Made by a program: the position numbers and the translations under genes. DNA of 24,884 nt, from NCBI GenBank assembly GCA_000493945.1, contig AWNW01000041.1, positions 1 to 24,884 on the forward strand. The letters are read 5' to 3'. The notes beneath the pieces are model-generated. The model saw only the letters and a program-made list of their open reading frames with translations. It was not told the DNA's origin and ran no database searches. This DNA comes from Candidatus Hydrogenedens terephthalaticus JGI OTU-1 (GTDB taxonomy: Bacteria > Hydrogenedentota > Hydrogenedentia > Hydrogenedentales > Hydrogenedentaceae). This document shows, in pieces, positions 1 to 8,207 of this stretch (position 1 is the stretch's first letter; each line of letters begins with the position of its first letter).

Positions 1-95
1 GTAACACCCTGAACACATTTTATTATACCTTCTTCGCGTAGTGTTCGCATACCTAATTTTTTTCTTGCATATCTACGAATATCATAAGACATTGC
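1..95. repeat. 95-base duplicate of second pilB 3' region at contig start (chimeric tip)
   Basis: These bases are identical to 22325-22419, which lie near the 3' end of the second pilB/mshE gene, antisense to it. Identity stops at base 96, where the secretin reading frame begins. Here the piece has no in-frame relation to the secretin: a stop codon (85-87) lies just upstream in the secretin frame. I read it as an artificial tip joined to the secretin gene, not as a native 5' flank. Confidence 0.9.
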
Positions 96-96
96 C

Positions 97-1182
97 CGTC
101 TGGATGTCCCGCAAAGACAGGTGCTCGTGGATGCTGTAGTAATTGATGTTCGGTTGAATAATGATTATGGGGTCAAAGTAGATTCTGCAAGTATTAGTGG
201 AAATTCCGGGTTTGCTGTTACAGGAACTTCCAATATACAAAAAATTGTAGATTCTTTAAAACCCGCAGCAGATGCAGCAAACAAAATTACCAGTCCAAGC
301 CGACTTAATCGTATGTTAGGAGCGTTGAGTTTAGGTTCAGGGGGAGGGCTTACAACAGGGATATATGATGACATTGTCATACCCATTAGTAAAACCCAAC
401 GATTACGAGTTCCTTTTGTCCCCTTACTATTGCAAGCAATAGAGACGTTTTCTGACCTGGAAGTGCTTTCTCAACCCAGTTTGGTTACGGTAGATAATGA
501 AGAAGCGTCTATAGTCGTAGGTCAGGAAGTGCCTTTCATTACAAGCACTGCAAGCCCCCAACGCACAACAACAGGCGAGGTTATAGGAAGCACATGGGGC
601 GGTTATACGCGTGTGGAACGACATGAGGTAGGTATCAAATTAACCGTAACTCCTCAAATCAGTGAAGGTGATAATGTCTTAATGAAAATCGAGATAGAAG
701 TATCAGCAGTGGCGGGAGGTAGTCAGTCCGTAGGGGATGTAAACATTTTAGGTCCGACAACCAATAAATCTTTATTTAAAAATCAGGTCCTTGTGAAAGA
801 TGGTTCAACAGCGGTTTTAGCCGGTTTAATAAGAGATACCGCAGACCGTAACAGGACCCAAGTCCCCATTATGGGCGATCTTCCTTTATTAGGTTTCCTA
901 TTCCGCAATAAATCGGTATCGCGAGAAAAACGCAACATGGTAGTTCTGGTTACACCTCATATTGTAAAAGAATCCAGTGATATGGAACGGGTTACCCAAT
1001 ATAAGGTTACGGAATATCAGGATGTAAATATACAAGAATTGTTTAAGGGTGGTTTCTTTAAGAAAGTTAAGGCAAAGGCTGATATGCGAAAAAATTATCG
1101 TCCTACTTTAGATAGGACTGAAGCGTTAACAGGACAGGTAGAACAAGAAGAATTTAACCGTGGGACGATTTATAGAAAATAA
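97..1182 (+). CDS. gspD: Type II secretion secretin GspD, C-terminal part (5' truncated)
   Basis: Outer-membrane secretin that forms the gated ring through which T2SS substrates leave the cell. Only the last 361 residues are present. The frame is open from base 97 (RLDVPQRQVLVDAVVIDV, typical of the end of an N-domain leading into the secretin core). The GTG at 121 is just an internal codon. The secretin core is clear: VGQEVPF with Gly134 (numbering from base 121), then the family signature from about residue 225 to 264 (KDGSTAVLAGLI ... VPIMGDLPLLGFLF). After the core comes a basic tail of about 65 residues, possibly an S-domain-like pilotin-binding region (inference). The stop overlaps the gspE start as TAATG, indicating translational coupling. 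The signal peptide and N0-N2 domains are missing because of the chimeric join at 95/96. A PilQ-type assignment is possible, but the gsp neighbours favour GspD. Confidence 0.93.
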   Translation, partial: RLDVPQRQVLVDAVVIDVRLNNDYGVKVDSASISGNSGFAVTGTSNIQKIVDSLKPAADAANKITSPSRLNRMLGALSLGSGGGLTTGIYDDIVIPISKTQRLRVPFVPLLLQAIETFSDLEVLSQPSLVTVDNEEASIVVGQEVPFITSTASPQRTTTGEVIGSTWGGYTRVERHEVGIKLTVTPQISEGDNVLMKIEIEVSAVAGGSQSVGDVNILGPTTNKSLFKNQVLVKDGSTAVLAGLIRDTADRNRTQVPIMGDLPLLGFLFRNKSVSREKRNMVVLVTPHIVKESSDMERVTQYKVTEYQDVNIQELFKGGFFKKVKAKADMRKNYRPTLDRTEALTGQVEQEEFNRGTIYRK

Positions 1183-2921
1183 TGGATAAACTACTCGCCG
1201 AAATGCAGTTTGGAGAAATATTACTCCAAAAAGGATATGTCCATCCGGAACAGATAAAGGAGGCTTTAGAACTCCAGAAGATTAAACCGCGACGGTTGGG
1301 CGAAATTTTATTGGACCTTGGGTTTGTAGAAGAAGAACATGTATTGGAAGCATTAAGTGAACAATTTGGAATTCCTATGGAATTAGACCTTTCGCAACAG
1401 GTAGACATGAACTTGATTACGAAGGTCCCGATAAATTTTATTCGTGAATATTTTATGGTTCCGTTTAAGCAAAATGGAGCCGGTTATTTAGTTGCCTTAA
1501 ATGACCCTATAAATCTTCTACCTCTGGATGACCTGCGGGTACTTTTAGGAGGACCTGTTCAGCCTGTTTTATGTCGTAAGTCAGATATACAAAAAATTGT
1601 AGATTCCTATTTCGATAGCCAAACACAAAATACGGCTGAGATGATAGATACAATAGCAATGGCGGAAGAAGACGGAGCAACGACGATTCATACCTTAGAT
1701 GGGACGGAAACAGAAAAAGACCTGCTGGACCTTGCTAACGAAGCCCCTATCATTAAACTTATCAATTTATTAATCACGGGAGCCGTCAAAGAAAGGGCTT
1801 CGGATATTCATATTGAACCGTTTGAGCGTGAAGTCCGTGTTCGTTACCGTATTGATGGCGTATTATACGAAAAATTTACTATACCCAAATCCCAGCAGGC
1901 GGCGGTGATTTCGCGTATCAAAATTATGTCCAATCTCAATATTGCAGAACATCGTTTACCGCAGGATGGGCGTATTAAAATTAAGTTAAGCGGCAAAGAA
2001 ATTGATATTCGTGTATCCATACTCCCGACGGCTTTTGGTGAACGCGTGGTTTTGCGTATCCTTGAAAAGGGTAATTTCCTTTTTAGTCTGGAAGATTTGG
2101 GAATGGACGAACGCGACCATAAGATGTTTGACCGTATTATTACCGTGTCTCATGGAATTATCCTGGTTACAGGACCAACCGGTTCCGGGAAATCTACAAC
2201 CTTGTATGCTTCTTTGCAGAGAGTGAATTCACCGGATAAGAATATCATTACATTAGAAGACCCCATAGAATATCTGATTGCGGGAATTGGGCAGATACAG
2301 GTTCGTCCTAAAATTGGATTGACCTTTGCAGCAGGTTTAAGAAGTATTTTAAGACAGGACCCCGACATTATTCTTGTAGGTGAAATCCGTGATTTAGAAA
2401 CAGCAGAGATGGCAGTTCAAGCATCTTTAACAGGACATCTTGTTTTTGCTACATTACATACCAATGATAGCGCCGGTGCTATTACCCGACTTACGAACAT
2501 GGGAATTGAACCTTTTCTTGTTACCTCATCCTGTATTGCCATACAAGCCCAGCGATTGGTGCGTAAAATCTGTACTCAATGTAAAGAACCATATAAACCC
2601 GACCGAAATCCATTAGAAGAGTTAGGTATAAAAAAACCTGACCCGAGAGCAGAAACTTTATGGAAAGGTAAAGGATGTCAAAAATGTATGGAACGGGGTT
2701 ATTATGGCAGGACGGGAATATTTGAACTGTTAATGATGAGTCCGAGGATACAAGAATTGGTTCTTGAAGGAGCCGACTCCAATGTAATTAAACGGGAAGC
2801 CCATAAAGAAGGAATGCGCACTCTCCGTGAGGATGGGGCAGAAAAAATGTTGAGAGGATTGACAACATTAGAAGAAGTCCTTCGGGTAACCCGAGACGAT
2901 GTATTTGAAGAAACTTATTAA
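1182..2921 (+). CDS. gspE: T2SS assembly ATPase GspE
   Basis: Cytoplasmic hexameric AAA-type ATPase that powers pseudopilus assembly. The 579 residues are full length for the GspE/PilB family. The N-terminal part (about 1-150) is an MshEN/GspE-N type domain with the usual GEILLQKGYV and RRLGEILLDLGFV repeats. The motor follows, with Walker A GPTGSGKST at residues 331-339, an Asp box (ITLEDPIEY), Walker B (RQDPDIILVGEIRDLETAE) and a His box (GHLVFATLHTND). A zinc-type tetracysteine motif is formed by C464/C467 and C499/C502, as expected for extension ATPases and absent from PilT. The start codon shares a base with the gspD stop. It lies upstream of gspF in the normal T2SS order. PilB would be the alternative name; position decides for GspE. 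Confidence 0.95.
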   Translation: MDKLLAEMQFGEILLQKGYVHPEQIKEALELQKIKPRRLGEILLDLGFVEEEHVLEALSEQFGIPMELDLSQQVDMNLITKVPINFIREYFMVPFKQNGAGYLVALNDPINLLPLDDLRVLLGGPVQPVLCRKSDIQKIVDSYFDSQTQNTAEMIDTIAMAEEDGATTIHTLDGTETEKDLLDLANEAPIIKLINLLITGAVKERASDIHIEPFEREVRVRYRIDGVLYEKFTIPKSQQAAVISRIKIMSNLNIAEHRLPQDGRIKIKLSGKEIDIRVSILPTAFGERVVLRILEKGNFLFSLEDLGMDERDHKMFDRIITVSHGIILVTGPTGSGKSTTLYASLQRVNSPDKNIITLEDPIEYLIAGIGQIQVRPKIGLTFAAGLRSILRQDPDIILVGEIRDLETAEMAVQASLTGHLVFATLHTNDSAGAITRLTNMGIEPFLVTSSCIAIQAQRLVRKICTQCKEPYKPDRNPLEELGIKKPDPRAETLWKGKGCQKCMERGYYGRTGIFELLMMSPRIQELVLEGADSNVIKREAHKEGMRTLREDGAEKMLRGLTTLEEVLRVTRDDVFEETY

Positions 2922-2963
2922 ATAAAACAAGATAAAAACACACTGTACAATATTTGAGAAGAT

Positions 2964-4205
2964 ATGCCTGTTTATCAATATAAAGCATTAATCAAAGGTA
3001 GTGGAAAAACGACGCGCGGAGTAATAGACGCGGATTCTCCTGCATTGGCAAGAATGAAATTACGGGAGTTAGACCTTTATCCCACTGAACTAAAAGAAGC
3101 CACAGATGGTAGTAGTTTAAAGGAAGGAGAAGGAAAGGGACGATCCCGATTTTTTTCGTTGGGCGGAGGCGTTTCTACAAGAGATGTAGCCTTAATGACG
3201 CGGCAGTTTGCCGTATTACTTCGTGCAGGTATGCCCCTTGTGGAAGCCCTGAATGCATTAATAACTCAAACCGCTCGACAGCGATTAAAAACTGCTATAT
3301 TGGATGTTCGTGATAAAGTAAATGCAGGAAAAAATCTTGCAGATGCACTGTCTGAACATCCCCGTATTTTTAGCTCGCTATATGTAAATATGGTTCGTGC
3401 AGGAGAAGCCAGCGGAACATTAGAACAAGTTTTAAACCGTCTGGCAGATGTTTTAGAACGACAGGCAAAGATAAAAGCCCAGATATTATCCTCAATTGCA
3501 TATCCAGCCTTTATGACAGTTTTTGCTATTTCCGTTATTACATTTATGATGACTGTTATTGTGCCTCGTATCACCACTATTTTTAAGAAACAACAATCGG
3601 AACTTCCTTTTATTACAGATTTACTTATAGGGGCAAGTTCCTTTTTAGGAAGATATGGTATCTTCTTTATAGGCTTTTTATTTTTGTTAGTAATATTATG
3701 GCGGATATGGGTTAGCCGTGAAGAGGGTAGAAAAAAATGGGACCGATGGAAATTTAAAATTCCGCTCTATGGCACTCTACTTCAAAAATTACTTTGTGCA
3801 AGATTCTCACGAACATTAGGAACCATGCTTCAAAGCGGTCTAACCATGCTTCCTGCTCTTGATGTTGTATATAGTATTATGGATAATCGGTTCATTCAGA
3901 TGCATCTGGATGACATAAAAGCCGGTGTCCGTAGGGGTAGAGATTTAGCCCAACCCATGAAAGATTCTGGAATATTCCCATCCATGATGATTCACATGGT
4001 TGAATTAGGGCAACGAAGTGGTGAACTGGAAAATATGTTAATTCAGATAGCAGATACCTATGATGAAGATGTCCGTTTGACTGTTGATGCTATCGTTGGA
4101 CTGATAGAACCCGTTATAATAGTAGTAATGGGTATTTTCGTCGGATTTTTGGTTCTGGCGATTTTAGTACCTATATTAAAGATGAGTACACATGTTGGAG
4201 GATGA
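2964..4205 (+). CDS. gspF: T2SS inner-membrane platform protein GspF
   Basis: Polytopic inner-membrane protein that couples GspE to the growing pseudopilus. The 413 residues are a normal length. Two T2SSF domains are visible (about 70-200 and 270-400), each with the family pattern of RQFAVLLRAGMPLVEAL and ARFSRTLGTMLQSGLTMLPAL. Three strongly hydrophobic segments lie near residues 180-205, 230-250 and 375-405. The N-terminal YQYKALIKGSGKTTRGVIDADS is the typical opening of the family. It starts 42 bases after gspE behind a weak GAGA ribosome site, and its 3' end overlaps gspG. A paralogue, pilC, lies at 21023-22261. Confidence 0.95.
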   Translation: MPVYQYKALIKGSGKTTRGVIDADSPALARMKLRELDLYPTELKEATDGSSLKEGEGKGRSRFFSLGGGVSTRDVALMTRQFAVLLRAGMPLVEALNALITQTARQRLKTAILDVRDKVNAGKNLADALSEHPRIFSSLYVNMVRAGEASGTLEQVLNRLADVLERQAKIKAQILSSIAYPAFMTVFAISVITFMMTVIVPRITTIFKKQQSELPFITDLLIGASSFLGRYGIFFIGFLFLLVILWRIWVSREEGRKKWDRWKFKIPLYGTLLQKLLCARFSRTLGTMLQSGLTMLPALDVVYSIMDNRFIQMHLDDIKAGVRRGRDLAQPMKDSGIFPSMMIHMVELGQRSGELENMLIQIADTYDEDVRLTVDAIVGLIEPVIIVVMGIFVGFLVLAILVPILKMSTHVGG

Positions 4206-4209
4206 AAAC

Positions 4210-4605
4210 ATGACACAAGAAAAAACAAAGAAAAAGGATAAGAATTTATTGGGCTTTACGCTTGTGGAGTTAATGGTGGTTATTGCTATTATTGCAATTC
4301 TTGCCACGACTGTCGGTATTTATGTATTTGGTGCTCTGGATGATGCCGACCAGGCAAAAGCAAAGGCAGAAATCAGTAATATGAAGACTGCAGTTCAGAT
4401 GTATCGTATAAAAAACAAGCGTTTACCAAACACATTAGAAGAAATTGCTCCATTTCTTGACCCCCCCAAAGTTCCATTAGACCCGTGGGGTAATGCGTAT
4501 GTCTATCAAAAAGAAGGTAATTCTGCCTTTAAGATTATGTCGTATGGCGGGGATGGAAGTCCTGGAGGTAGTGGAGCAAATGCAGATATTTCCAGCGAAG
4601 ATTAA
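4210..4605 (+). CDS. gspG: Major pseudopilin GspG
   Basis: Major subunit of the T2SS pseudopilus. I chose the ATG at 4210 (131 residues) over the in-frame ATG at 4192 because GGAGG at 4197-4201 sits 8 bases upstream of it. Prepilin cleavage is predicted after Gly15 of LLGFTLVELMVVIAIIAIL, leaving Glu5 (Glu20) in the mature hydrophobic helix. The rest is textbook GspG: a helical stem, VPLDPWGNAYVYQ, and the C-terminal SYGGDGSPGGSGANADI, which is the calcium-binding loop region of the family. It overlaps the end of gspF. This is the best-conserved pseudopilin in the window. Confidence 0.97.
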   Translation: MTQEKTKKKDKNLLGFTLVELMVVIAIIAILATTVGIYVFGALDDADQAKAKAEISNMKTAVQMYRIKNKRLPNTLEEIAPFLDPPKVPLDPWGNAYVYQKEGNSAFKIMSYGGDGSPGGSGANADISSED

Positions 4606-4650
4606 TCTGCAATACATTATTTTTTGCATGAGGTATAAAATTTAAAAATC

Positions 4651-5469
4651 ATGATTGCTTTACGGGGAAAAGATGGTTTTACATTACTGGAATTAGGGAT
4701 TGTTATTTTTATTATTGCATTGATGGCTACTATTGCCGTTCCTTATTTACTTCCCCTTGCCTTATCTTCGGAGTTAGAAAGCGAAGCAAGACGGTTGGCT
4801 TATTTCGGTAGAGCCGTGATGTCAACATCTGCTTTATTCGGAGATGAATTTTATGTCGAAATTGATTTAGACCAGCAAAGATATTATTGTTTGAGAATTA
4901 CTTATCCTGAGGCAACGGAGGGAGAGCCAGACCAATTAGGTTTGTTTGAAAGCATGAAAGAACAGGGGCTATCCCCGGAACAGATGGCTGAACTTTTTAT
5001 GGGTTCTACTGCGGGAACGACTACTAATCAAACTACGGGAAATACTCCTACTCCGGGAGGTTTTGATGCAGAAGCCATGAACCGACAGATAAATGAACGA
5101 TTTGAAAAATTGGCAAAGAGGAAATTAATAGAACAGGCAAAGAATGTAAAACATGAAGATAGTCTGATGGATGAAATAGGACCCCTTTTTGATAAAAAAA
5201 ATAATGTGGATTTATTTGATGTAGAGCCTGTAATAGAAGAAGTCAATGAACCTGGGCTATCACCCGTTCGTTTGTCTGAAAATGTAATAATTGAAAGCGT
5301 TTTTATCGGTGGAAATAAGTTTTCCAGAGGCCTTGTAGAAATACCAGTGACACCTCTTGGATTAACAGAATCTATTGGTTTTTATGTGAGAAACGCAAAT
5401 AATGATTATTATACCGTTGTATGGGACCCTGTATCCGCAGGTGCTTATGTACTGGAAGGAGCCCAATGA
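4651..5469 (+). CDS. gspH: GspH-type minor pseudopilin, oversized
   Basis: Prepilin with the cleavage motif KDG/FTLLELGIVIFIIALM (Gly9, Glu14 as Glu5 of the mature protein), followed by a region like the GspH/FimT stem (RRLAYFGRAVMS). The name rests mainly on its place after gspG. At 272 residues it is clearly longer than usual GspH proteins. A Thr/Asn/Gly/Pro-rich linker (about residues 115-133) leads to a charged region (about 135-200) with no family I recognise, and then a beta-rich C-terminus. Its stop overlaps the gspI start as ATGA. It probably sits at or near the pseudopilus tip with GspI, J and K (family knowledge). Confidence 0.75.
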   Translation: MIALRGKDGFTLLELGIVIFIIALMATIAVPYLLPLALSSELESEARRLAYFGRAVMSTSALFGDEFYVEIDLDQQRYYCLRITYPEATEGEPDQLGLFESMKEQGLSPEQMAELFMGSTAGTTTNQTTGNTPTPGGFDAEAMNRQINERFEKLAKRKLIEQAKNVKHEDSLMDEIGPLFDKKNNVDLFDVEPVIEEVNEPGLSPVRLSENVIIESVFIGGNKFSRGLVEIPVTPLGLTESIGFYVRNANNDYYTVVWDPVSAGAYVLEGAQ

Positions 5470-5984
5470 AGATATTTTTATCTGCTATAAAAAATAAGAA
5501 AAGAAAAGTCGGTTTTACACTGATGGAGATTTTAACGGCGTTAGCCATATTAGGAGGTTCTGCTTTTATCCTGTTTAATGTTCACTTTAACGCAATGAAA
5601 CTTCACCAGATTACCATAAGTCAGACAGATGAAAATCAATTGATTTATGCAGCTTGTTCCCGTGCAGAAGTAGGAGTGCTAACCGGGACACTGGAGGGAA
5701 GTGGAGATTTCGGAACAAGTTATGAAGGTTACTCATGGAGTTATTCCGCAACGGCAATAGGTTCTGATCCATCTATCCCATTATATACAGTTAATGTAAC
5801 TTTATATACTCCGGAGAATGAGAGTAAAAATCTGACTTTTTTATGTTATGACCTGAGTACGGAAAATCAGACAAACGATTTAACCGGCGGTAGAACCCAA
5901 ACCAATCAACAGAGAAATACAAACACAATGAAAGCTCCAGCGAGTGGTTTCTCGGCAAGAAGGAATTCCATGTTTGGAAATTAA
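5466..5984 (+). CDS. gspI: GspI-type minor pseudopilin
   Basis: Predicted tip pseudopilin. The start is set at 5466 (172 residues) because GGAAGGAG at 5454-5461 precedes it at good spacing and it overlaps the gspH stop as ATGA; the frame itself opens further upstream. The prepilin motif is KVG/FTLMEILTALAILGG, with Gly16 before the cut and Glu21 as mature Glu5. The globular part is short and beta-rich, and a low-complexity tail of about 40 residues is rich in Asn, Thr, Gln and Arg. GspI is usually shorter, and the tail accounts for the extra length. GspI identity rests on order and the LMEILTALAIL style of motif. Confidence 0.75.
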   Translation: MKIFLSAIKNKKRKVGFTLMEILTALAILGGSAFILFNVHFNAMKLHQITISQTDENQLIYAACSRAEVGVLTGTLEGSGDFGTSYEGYSWSYSATAIGSDPSIPLYTVNVTLYTPENESKNLTFLCYDLSTENQTNDLTGGRTQTNQQRNTNTMKAPASGFSARRNSMFGN

Positions 5985-5987
5985 TTT

Positions 5988-6881
5988 ATGTGGATTATGA
6001 AAAAAAATAAATATCCTTTTCGTATGAAAATCAGTGGTTTTACGCTTCTGGAATTACTGATTGCTTTTACCATAATGTCCATTATTGTAATTATCGTTTA
6101 TTTAGGATTAGATTCTATCTCCAAGGGAACGGATTTGGCACGACTATCTGCAGAAAAAATGAGGATTCAACGATTTTTAGTAAATCACTTCTATAATTCT
6201 TTCAATGCCCTATATATAGACTCTTCTTTCTCCGCTTCGGGTTATCAATTTATTGCACAAAACGAATCAGGCCAGTATGGACCTGCAGATTCCATCCGTT
6301 TTTGTACTTCTTTACCGATGCCAGGACCCACTGCCTTACCGGGGATTCGTAGAGTAGTTACCTATTCCTTTGAGGATACATCTCAGCCCGAAGGCTTGTC
6401 AGGTTTTGCTACAGATATATATGGTATTTCAAACAATGCTCCACAATTCTTGACTATTACAGAATCGCCACTTATCCTGGATGAAGATTCGGGGAGTTTT
6501 TCGAGTGATATGAATTCTTTGCCTGTGAATGTTATAAAAGTTCCCCTCGCTTCTTTAGATATTTATTATTATGATCCCATTAAACAGGATTGGGTAGAAG
6601 AATGGGATTCCCAATCGGTTCAGCAGATGCCATGGGCGGTGCATATCATTGCAAATCTGTTTAATGAATATGGAGAAGTCAGTAATGCTTCTGCAAATGG
6701 GGAAGGGGATATAGACCTTGTGATTGTTTTGCCCACAACAGTAGGAACGGTGCAACCTATGGATGATCCCAATCATTTCCGAGATGTAGGTTCTCTGTTT
6801 AAGATGGATAGTAATAAAACCCAAGGAGCCACCCCTAATACTTCGGCACGTGATAGTTTTAGAAACAGAAGGCAGAAATAA
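5988..6881 (+). CDS. gspJ: GspJ-type minor pseudopilin
   Basis: Prepilin with the motif KISG/FTLLELLIAFTIMSIIVIIVY (Gly17, Glu22 as mature Glu5). The sequence after the helix fits a GspJ-like stem and a large beta-rich globular domain of about 230 residues. The C-terminus is a short polar, basic tail (NKTQGATPNTSARDS...). It starts 3 bases after gspI; ATG 5988 and ATG 5997 are both possible and neither has a strong ribosome site. At 297 residues it is longer than usual GspJ. By family knowledge it would join GspI and GspK in the tip complex. Confidence 0.8.
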   Translation: MWIMKKNKYPFRMKISGFTLLELLIAFTIMSIIVIIVYLGLDSISKGTDLARLSAEKMRIQRFLVNHFYNSFNALYIDSSFSASGYQFIAQNESGQYGPADSIRFCTSLPMPGPTALPGIRRVVTYSFEDTSQPEGLSGFATDIYGISNNAPQFLTITESPLILDEDSGSFSSDMNSLPVNVIKVPLASLDIYYYDPIKQDWVEEWDSQSVQQMPWAVHIIANLFNEYGEVSNASANGEGDIDLVIVLPTTVGTVQPMDDPNHFRDVGSLFKMDSNKTQGATPNTSARDSFRNRRQK

Positions 6882-6883
6882 CC

Positions 6884-8158
6884 ATGAAATTAAAAACAAA
6901 AATTCAATTTAACAAACGGACAGGGGTAGCCATTATTCTTGCTTTAGTGTTTATTGCTTTATTGTCCATTATTGTGGTTGAATTTTTATATGAAACAGAA
7001 GTGGAGGCTTCTTTAGCATATAGTCAACAGGGAGACCTGGAAGCCTATCTGGCTGCTAAATCGGCAGTGGCTAAAGCAATGGCTTACCTTGCAGAGGATA
7101 ATCTGAATACCATGATGAGCGGTGCTCCACCAGTAGATAGTGATTTTGACTTGCTCTCTTTTAATATGAGTGCAGCAACGGAGCCATTGAATAATGCCCT
7201 TATGCATGCCTCTATATCGGATGAGTATGGAAAGATCAATTTGAATGCTTTATTAGTTCCTCAATCCGGGGGAGAACCTCAAGAACGAACACCCCTTGTT
7301 AATGCATTAAGAGAATTTTTTGCTTTACGAGATACGGGAAAAGGTGCCAGTCCGGAGATAATTGTTGATTCTATTCTCGATTGGTTAGATTATAATGAAG
7401 GCGATTCGGAAAGACCTCAAGGTGCAGAGAATAATTATTATATGGGATTAGAAAATCCATATCCATGCAAAAATGGACCTATGGATTCTATCGAAGAATT
7501 GCTATTAATCAAAGGAATTACACCCGAAATATATTTTGGAGACCCTGAAAAGAATCAATTACCTTTATCGGAATATTTTACTGTTCATGGAGATTGGCTG
7601 GGTAGGGTAAACATTAATTCTGCTCAACCTGAAGTAATAGCAGCTATTGTCAGTGGTTATACAGGAAATCCCGCCGATTTGGGTTTGGGACAGCGAATTT
7701 TTGATGATGCACATACACAACCGTTTACAGATTTAAGTCAATTAGATGCGTATGGCATTTTACCCAAACCTCCAACATCGCAGAGAAGAGATACCCCTCA
7801 ACAAGCAGGAAAACCTGTTATTACTCCTGCGGAGAGACCGGATAATCGTGCTCAACGCTATGTTATGGCAGGACAAATTTTTACCCTTCAAAGCAATGCT
7901 TTTCGAATTTATGGTGACGGACTTTATCAAAACAGGATGGTGCGAATCGAAGCGTATGTTTTTCGAAATCCAATGGAATTAGGAGATTTTAATAATCCCG
8001 GACTAAATCCAAATGTAAACCCTGCAAATAACAAAACAAATCAGCAAAATCTAACGCGTAATACACAACGAACAAACAATAACTCCACAACAGTCCAAAA
8101 TAAAGGAGGATTGCCTCCGGAGCCATTCCGCATTTTGGATTGGAAAATTATAAAATAA
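6884..8158 (+). CDS. gspK: GspK-type minor pseudopilin (tip protein)
   Basis: Large minor pseudopilin that caps the T2SS pseudopilus. The N-terminus KRTG/VAIILALVFIALLSIIVV has the prepilin shape but lacks Glu5 (Leu in its place), which is diagnostic for GspK. The soluble part has both GspK hallmarks: ISDEYGKINLN at residues 111-121 and a helix-hairpin-helix-like VNINSAQPEVIAAI at 242-255. The last roughly 70 residues begin with an Asn/Gln/Thr-rich stretch and end in PEPFRILDWKIIK. The gene begins 2 bases after gspJ, with AGAAGG about 10 bases upstream. Compare the giant prepilin at 12684-16795, which shares these hallmarks. Confidence 0.9.
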   Translation: MKLKTKIQFNKRTGVAIILALVFIALLSIIVVEFLYETEVEASLAYSQQGDLEAYLAAKSAVAKAMAYLAEDNLNTMMSGAPPVDSDFDLLSFNMSAATEPLNNALMHASISDEYGKINLNALLVPQSGGEPQERTPLVNALREFFALRDTGKGASPEIIVDSILDWLDYNEGDSERPQGAENNYYMGLENPYPCKNGPMDSIEELLLIKGITPEIYFGDPEKNQLPLSEYFTVHGDWLGRVNINSAQPEVIAAIVSGYTGNPADLGLGQRIFDDAHTQPFTDLSQLDAYGILPKPPTSQRRDTPQQAGKPVITPAERPDNRAQRYVMAGQIFTLQSNAFRIYGDGLYQNRMVRIEAYVFRNPMELGDFNNPGLNPNVNPANNKTNQQNLTRNTQRTNNNSTTVQNKGGLPPEPFRILDWKIIK

Positions 8159-8207
8159 TAAGGAAAAATAAAAGGATATTAATCCATAAAAAACGAAAGA
8201 AAGATAC

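Noticed and set aside
233..254. A 22-base identical stretch shared by gspD (233-254) and gspE (1585-1606)
   Set aside because: Both encode IQKIVDS in the same frame and are A/T-rich; a chance or convergent coding match is enough, and neighbouring bases do not match.
121..1182. A complete short secretin starting at GTG 121
   Set aside because: The frame continues upstream to base 97 with secretin-like sequence and is cut by the chimeric join; there is no signal peptide and no ribosome site at 121.
4192..4209. Upstream ATG of gspG at 4192
   Set aside because: The GGAGG ribosome site lies within that stretch and is correctly spaced only for ATG 4210.
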